The position numbers were made by a program, and so were the translations under genes. The notes beneath the pieces were generated by a model. That model was not told where the DNA came from. It searched no databases and saw only the letters and a list, made by a program, of their open reading frames with translations. 64,000 nt of DNA from Glycomyces sp. NRRL B-16210 (GTDB lineage: Bacteria > Actinomycetota > Actinomycetes > Mycobacteriales > Micromonosporaceae): NCBI RefSeq assembly GCF_000719515.1, contig NZ_JOGR01000003.1:62001-126000 (forward strand), given 5' to 3'. How positions within the stretch are numbered: position 1 is the first letter of the stretch; each line of letters starts with the position of its first letter. Positions 59,767-64,000 of the stretch are shown here, piece after piece.

Positions 59767-60786
59767 TCAGTGGTGGATGGGGCCTTCGGCGTCGGTGAGG
59801 AACCCGGCGCGGGCCCGGTTCCTGACGGCGACGATCTCGGACACTATGGAGAGCGCGGTCTCTTCGGCGTTGCCGCCGTTGAGGTCGAGCCCGATCGGCG
59901 AGCGCAGGCGCGCGAGCGGCCGTTCCCCCACTCCGGCTTCGCGGAGTCGTTCGAGGCGTTCGCGGTGGGTGGCGCGCGAGCCCATGGCGCCGATGTACCC
60001 GGCCTCGGAGACGAGGGCGCGTTCGAGGAGCGGGAGGTCGAACTTGGCGTCGTGCGTCAGGACGCACACGGCGGTCTGGGCGTCGACCTTCGTCTTGTCG
60101 AAGTGGCGGTGGGGCCAGTCGACCACGATCTCGTCGACCTCGGGGAAGCGGATCGCGGTGGCGAACACCCGGCGGGCGTCGCAGACGGTCACGTGGAAGC
60201 CGAGGGTCTTGGCGATCCTGACGACGGGCGCGGCGAAGTCGACGGCGCCGTAGACGAGGAGCCGCGGCGGCGGGTCGTGGACCTCGACGGCGAAGCGCCC
60301 GACCCTGCCGGAGGCGGAGGGCGGCACGGTGCCGGCGAGGTCGAGGCGCCCGGTGAAGCCCCGGCTCGTGATCGCCACGGCCGCACCGATGTCGGGGCCT
60401 TCGACGGCGCGCACGAGCGAGACCGGCTCGCCTTCGAGGACCGCGTCCACGGCCGCGCCGATCGCCGGGTCGTCCGGCTCGACCCGGACGATGAGCACCT
60501 CCATGGAGCCGCCGCAGGTCAGGCCGATCGCGAACGCGTCCTCGTCGCCGTACCCGAAGGACTCGACCACGGGGACGCCGGTGTCGAGGACCTCCTGGCA
60601 GCGGGTGTAGACGGCCGCTTCGACGCAGCCGCCGGAGACGCCGCCGACGACCGCTCCGGACGGATCGACGGCGAGGGCCGCGCCGAGCGGGCGCGGCGCC
60701 GAACCGGAGACGCCGATGAGCGAGGCGAGCGCGAACGGCGTGCCTTCGCGCCGCCACGCGTCGAGGGTCGCGGCGATGTCCTTCAT
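59767..60786 (-). CDS. xdhC: XdhC-family molybdenum-cofactor insertion protein
   Basis: Chaperone that binds molybdenum cofactor, promotes its sulfuration and inserts it in xanthine dehydrogenase. The 339 residues show the N-terminal XdhC/CoxI part (GSAPRPLGAALAVD, GGVSGGCVEAAV) and a Rossmann C-terminal part (LLVYGAVDFAAPVVRIAKTL, THDAKFDLPLLERAL, YIGAMGSRATHRERL). The first lies between the xanthine dehydrogenase large subunit and the allantoin genes, matching its role. Confidence 0.94.
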   Translation of the reverse strand: MKDIAATLDAWRREGTPFALASLIGVSGSAPRPLGAALAVDPSGAVVGGVSGGCVEAAVYTRCQEVLDTGVPVVESFGYGDEDAFAIGLTCGGSMEVLIVRVEPDDPAIGAAVDAVLEGEPVSLVRAVEGPDIGAAVAITSRGFTGRLDLAGTVPPSASGRVGRFAVEVHDPPPRLLVYGAVDFAAPVVRIAKTLGFHVTVCDARRVFATAIRFPEVDEIVVDWPHRHFDKTKVDAQTAVCVLTHDAKFDLPLLERALVSEAGYIGAMGSRATHRERLERLREAGVGERPLARLRSPIGLDLNGGNAEETALSIVSEIVAVRNRARAGFLTDAEGPIHH

Positions 60787-60838
60787 GACGGCCTCCCGGG
60801 GCGCTTGCGCCGACGCGGGCGAACGGGGCGGGCGTGCT

Positions 60839-63151
60839 TCACGAGGGCCTCCCGACGGTCAGGTGCTCGGGTCGCACGGGCACGTGGGTGAGCGCGAGGC
60901 CGGTGGCGTCGCGGACGGCGGCGACGATCGCTGGCGTCGAGGAGAGCGTGGGCGGCTCGCCCGCGCCGCGGAGGCCGTACGGCGCTTCGGGATCGGCGTT
61001 CTCGACGATCTCCATGCGCATCGGCGGCATGTCGAGGAAGGTCGGGATGAGGTAGTCGGTGAAGGAGGCGTTCTTCACCAGTCCCTCCTCGACCACCAGC
61101 GCCTCCATGAGGGCCAGGCCGAGCCCTTGGGCGGTGCCGCCCTGGATCTGGCCTTCGAGGGCGACGGGGTTGAGGATGCGGCCGACGTCCTGGACGCAGG
61201 TGAGGTCGACGACCTTCACGAGGCCGAGTTCCACGTCCACGTCGACCGTGGCGCGGTGGACGCACAGGGCGAGTTGGACGTGGCTCTCGCCTTGGCCGGT
61301 GACGGCGTCCATCGGCTTGGTGGCGCGGTGGCGGAAGACCCGGGTGGCCTCGACCGGGCCGTCGGCGAGGTCGCGGCCGGCGAGCAGTTCGCGCACGGCC
61401 TCGGCGGCGGCCTTGACCGAGCCGCCGGTCATGTACGACTGGCGGGAGGCCGAGGAGGAGCCGGCCGAGCCGACCTTGGTGTCGTTGGGCAGCAGGACGA
61501 CCCGGTCGACGCCCAGTTCGGTGCGCACGATCTGGGTCTGGAGGTTCCAGTGGCCCTGGCCGACCTCGGCCGCGGCGGTGTGGACGTAGGCGACCGGTTC
61601 GCCGTCGACCAGTTCGAGGCGGACGCGCGCGGTCGAGTAGTCGTCGAAGCCCTCGGAGTAGCAGACGTTCTTGAGGCCGACGCCGTAGCCGACGCCGCGG
61701 CGCACCCCTTCGCCGTGGGTGGTGTTGCCGGCCCCGCCGGGCAGGTCCACGATGTCGCGGGCGGTCGCGGCGTCGGGCGCGGGGAGGGCCGCGAGGCGGT
61801 CGAGCATGTCCTTGAGCGGGGAGAACGGGGTACCGTCCGATCCGGCTCTGCCAGGATCGTAGGCGTCGACCACTTGGCCGGTGATGAGCTTGGAGCCCTG
61901 GGCGACGGCGTTGCGGCGGCGGATCTCCAAGGGGTCGAGGCCGAGCGCCTCGGCGAGGGCGTCCATCTGGGACTCGTAGGCGAAGCAGGTCTGGACGCCG
62001 CCGAAGCCGCGCATGGCCCCGCACGGCGGATTGTTGGTGCGGGTGCCCCAGGCGTCGATGCTCACGTGCTCGACCTCGTAGGGGCCCACCGAGAGCGAGG
62101 CGGCGTTGCCGACCACGGCCTCGGTGGTCGAGGCGTACGCGCCGCCGTCGAGGACGATCGAGGCCTTGACGTAGACGAGGCGGCCGTGCTCGTCCGCGCC
62201 GTGCTCGTAGCGCATCCGGGCCGGGTGGCGGTGGACGTGGCCGAGGAAGGACTCGGCCCGGTCGTACATCATCTTGACGGGACGGCCGGTCGCGAGCGCG
62301 AGCATCGCCATGTGGACCTGGACGGACAGGTCCTCGCGGGCGCCGAACGCGCCGCCGATCCCGGCCATCTCCAGGTGGATCCGGTCGGGTTCGAGGCCCA
62401 GGCACGGGGCGAGCTGCTCGAGGTCGGAGTGGAGCCACTGGGTGGCGACGTGGAGGCGGACGCCGCCGTCGCCGGTCGGCACGGCCGCACCGGATTCGGG
62501 GCCCAGCGGCGCCTGGTCCTGCATCCCGACCACGTACTCGTGGGCGATGATCACGGCCGCGCCGGCGGTGTCGGGATCGCCGAGGCGCACGGGCTGGTAG
62601 CGGAAGAAGCTGCCGGCCGCGACGGCGTCGGCGGGGTCGCAGAGGGGTTCGAGGACCTCGTAGTCGACCTCGATCGCCTCGGCGGCGCGGCGGGCGCCGT
62701 CGAGGGTGTCGGCGGCGACGATCGCGACCGGTTCTCCCTGGTAGTTCACCTGGTCGAGGGCGAGCACGGGCTGGTCGGCCTCGATGAGCCCGTAGTGGAG
62801 CTTCCCCGGTACGTCGGCGGCGGTGAGGACCGCGGCGACGCCGGGGAGGGCCAGCGCGGCGGTGGCGTCGATGGAGCGGATGGCGGCCTTGGGGTGGGGG
62901 CTGCGGAGCGTGTGGCCCCAGAGCATGTTCGCGAAGTGGAGGTCGGAGGCGTAGTCGAAGGTGCCGTTGACCTTCGCTTCGGCTTCGGGGCGGATCGGGG
63001 ACTGCCCGATGACCCCGCGGGGAGCCGAGGGCGCGGCGGCGCCGCGAGGCGCGCCGGGCCGGAGCGAGGCAGGTCGTTCCATAGAGGATGATTCTGCGCC
63101 GGTCGCGGGCGCGTCGGCTGCCGCTCGTGGCGTCTCGGCGGGTTCAGGCAT
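60839..63151 (-). CDS. Xanthine dehydrogenase, molybdenum-binding subunit
   Basis: Large catalytic subunit oxidising hypoxanthine and xanthine; 770 residues. GIGGAFGARED, GAMRGFGGVQT and AEVGQGHWNLQTQI line the cofactor site, and the catalytic base E732 is in GAGEPPTLSSTP. The first 45 residues are a low-complexity Pro/Ala linker before RGVIGQSPIRPEAEAKVNG. ATG 63151 has GGGAGG and overlaps the upstream gene by 8 bases. The FAD and 2Fe-2S subunits are not in the window; they may lie beyond the right edge. Confidence 0.94.
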   Translation of the reverse strand: MPEPAETPRAAADAPATGAESSSMERPASLRPGAPRGAAAPSAPRGVIGQSPIRPEAEAKVNGTFDYASDLHFANMLWGHTLRSPHPKAAIRSIDATAALALPGVAAVLTAADVPGKLHYGLIEADQPVLALDQVNYQGEPVAIVAADTLDGARRAAEAIEVDYEVLEPLCDPADAVAAGSFFRYQPVRLGDPDTAGAAVIIAHEYVVGMQDQAPLGPESGAAVPTGDGGVRLHVATQWLHSDLEQLAPCLGLEPDRIHLEMAGIGGAFGAREDLSVQVHMAMLALATGRPVKMMYDRAESFLGHVHRHPARMRYEHGADEHGRLVYVKASIVLDGGAYASTTEAVVGNAASLSVGPYEVEHVSIDAWGTRTNNPPCGAMRGFGGVQTCFAYESQMDALAEALGLDPLEIRRRNAVAQGSKLITGQVVDAYDPGRAGSDGTPFSPLKDMLDRLAALPAPDAATARDIVDLPGGAGNTTHGEGVRRGVGYGVGLKNVCYSEGFDDYSTARVRLELVDGEPVAYVHTAAAEVGQGHWNLQTQIVRTELGVDRVVLLPNDTKVGSAGSSSASRQSYMTGGSVKAAAEAVRELLAGRDLADGPVEATRVFRHRATKPMDAVTGQGESHVQLALCVHRATVDVDVELGLVKVVDLTCVQDVGRILNPVALEGQIQGGTAQGLGLALMEALVVEEGLVKNASFTDYLIPTFLDMPPMRMEIVENADPEAPYGLRGAGEPPTLSSTPAIVAAVRDATGLALTHVPVRPEHLTVGRPS

Positions 63152-64000
63152 CGGCGGCCTCCCTCAGGTTCTTGTCGGCGGCTTTGAGGTCGGCGGTGAG
63201 GGTCGCGGTGTCGGCGGTGCGCAGTTCGCCGTCCGCGACGACCGGCGTCCCGGCGACGGTGAGCAGCCGCAGCGGGGCGGCGGGGCCGAGGACCAAGGCG
63301 GCGACGGGGTCGGCGATGCCGGCGTGGCCGAGGCCGGTGAGGTCCCACAGGGCGATGTCGGCCTGCTTGCCGACTTCGAGGGAGCCGATCTCGCTCTCGC
63401 GGCCGAGGACCGCGGCGCCGCCGATGGTGGCGAGGCGCAGCGCGGTGCGCACGTCCATCGAGTGGGGGCCGTGGAGTTGCCGGGCGGTGTAGACGGCTTG
63501 GCGCAGTTCCTCGCCGAGGTGGCCGGCCTCCTGGCTGGCGGCGCCGTCGACGCCGAGGCCGACGGGGATGCCGGCGGCGAGCATCGCGGGGACGTCGGCG
63601 AGGCCGGTGCCGAGGCGGGCGTTGGAGGAGGGGCAGTGGGCGACGCCGGTGCGGGCGGCGCCGAGTCGGCGCTGGGCGTCGGCGGAGAGGTGCACGGCGT
63701 GGGCGAGCCACACGTCGTCGGCGATCCAGTCGACCCGCTCCATGTAGGTGACGGGGTCGCAGCCGTGGACGCGTTCGCAGAACTCGGCTTCGTCGAGGGT
63801 CTCGCACAGGTGGGTGTGGAGGCGGACGCGCTTGTCGCGGGCGAGGGCGGCGGATTCGCGGAGGAGTTCGGTGGAGACGGAGAACGGCGAGCAGGGGGCG
63901 ACGGCGATGCGCAGTCGCGATGCGGGGGAAGGGTCGTGGTGGCGGTCGACGGCTTCGGCGGTGGCGGTGAGGGCGGCGTCGATGTCCTCCACGAGGTGGT
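63144..64000 (-). CDS. Guanine/8-oxoguanine deaminase-type amidohydrolase (partial)
   Basis: The right edge removes the start. About 285 residues of an ATZ/TRZ-type hydrolase remain: VRLHTHLCETLDEAEF (metal His), DVWLAHAVHL (His), VAHCPSSNARLGTG and GLGVDGAASQE (Asp). This branch holds 8-oxoguanine and guanine deaminases; a deaminase feeding xanthine to the adjacent dehydrogenase fits best. The frame stays open to the edge, so a GTG at 63992 is unlikely to be the start. Confidence 0.88.
   Translation of the reverse strand, partial: HLVEDIDAALTATAEAVDRHHDPSPASRLRIAVAPCSPFSVSTELLRESAALARDKRVRLHTHLCETLDEAEFCERVHGCDPVTYMERVDWIADDVWLAHAVHLSADAQRRLGAARTGVAHCPSSNARLGTGLADVPAMLAAGIPVGLGVDGAASQEAGHLGEELRQAVYTARQLHGPHSMDVRTALRLATIGGAAVLGRESEIGSLEVGKQADIALWDLTGLGHAGIADPVAALVLGPAAPLRLLTVAGTPVVADGELRTADTATLTADLKAADKNLREAADA

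Overview
The window is high-GC DNA (roughly 70% by eye) from an actinobacterium. Signs of this are AdnA/AdnB-type helicase-nucleases instead of RecBCD, a TTG-started rpoB, TANNNT -10 boxes (several placed so close to the start codon that the mRNA should be leaderless), a translational-type T-box upstream of ileS, and the usual actinobacterial secE-to-S10 order. A Glycomyces/Stackebrandtia or Micromonospora relative is my guess from memory; the sequence alone does not settle the family.

Left edge to 5.7 kb: a peptidoglycan turnover and MurNAc recycling block. murQ and its SIS-domain regulator murR diverge. Facing them are a Tat-exported zinc amidase, a secreted GH25 muramidase and a GH3 N-acetylglucosaminidase (nagZ). 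Together these could cut the sugar strand and peptide stem outside the cell and convert MurNAc-6-P inside it.

5.7 to 35.9 kb, all core genes on the minus strand (transcribed right to left): secE, nusG, rplK-rplA, rplJ-rplL, two paralogous lipoproteins, rpoB-rpoC, then a toxin-antitoxin patch and a small membrane protein, then rpsL-rpsG-fusA-tuf, then the S10 operon running into the first half of the spc operon (rpsJ to rplR). The spc part stops at rplR with a strong hairpin; rpsE, rpmD, rplO and secY are not in this window. The two lipoproteins between rpoB and rplL share five cysteines, and each is preceded by the same ECF-sigma-type promoter (GCAAC, 18 bp, CGTC). They are the best candidate in the window for an undescribed system.

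35.9 to 47.7 kb: a GbsR/MarR-like regulator divergent from a two-gene ABC-2 drug-type exporter, an antibiotic-kinase-like phosphotransferase with an altered Brenner motif, the adnA-adnB DNA-end-processing pair, a small lipoprotein, and a Doc-type toxin with a ribbon-helix-helix antitoxin.

47.9 to 56.6 kb: ileS and a fused trpE/trpG are transcribed divergently, each behind its own amino-acid-sensing RNA leader. ileS has a T-box with an ATC specifier; trpEG has a leader peptide with three Trp codons and a terminator hairpin. Then come a small secreted cysteine-rich protein, a D-2-hydroxyacid dehydrogenase, a spermidine-synthase-like protein and a CsaA-like tRNA-binding protein.

56.7 kb to the right edge, minus strand: purine catabolism. 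In transcription order it holds a guanine/8-oxoguanine deaminase-type amidohydrolase (cut by the edge), the molybdenum subunit of xanthine dehydrogenase, xdhC, an allophanate-hydrolase-related protein, allantoinase and allantoicase. No rRNA, tRNA, CRISPR array or insertion sequence was found.
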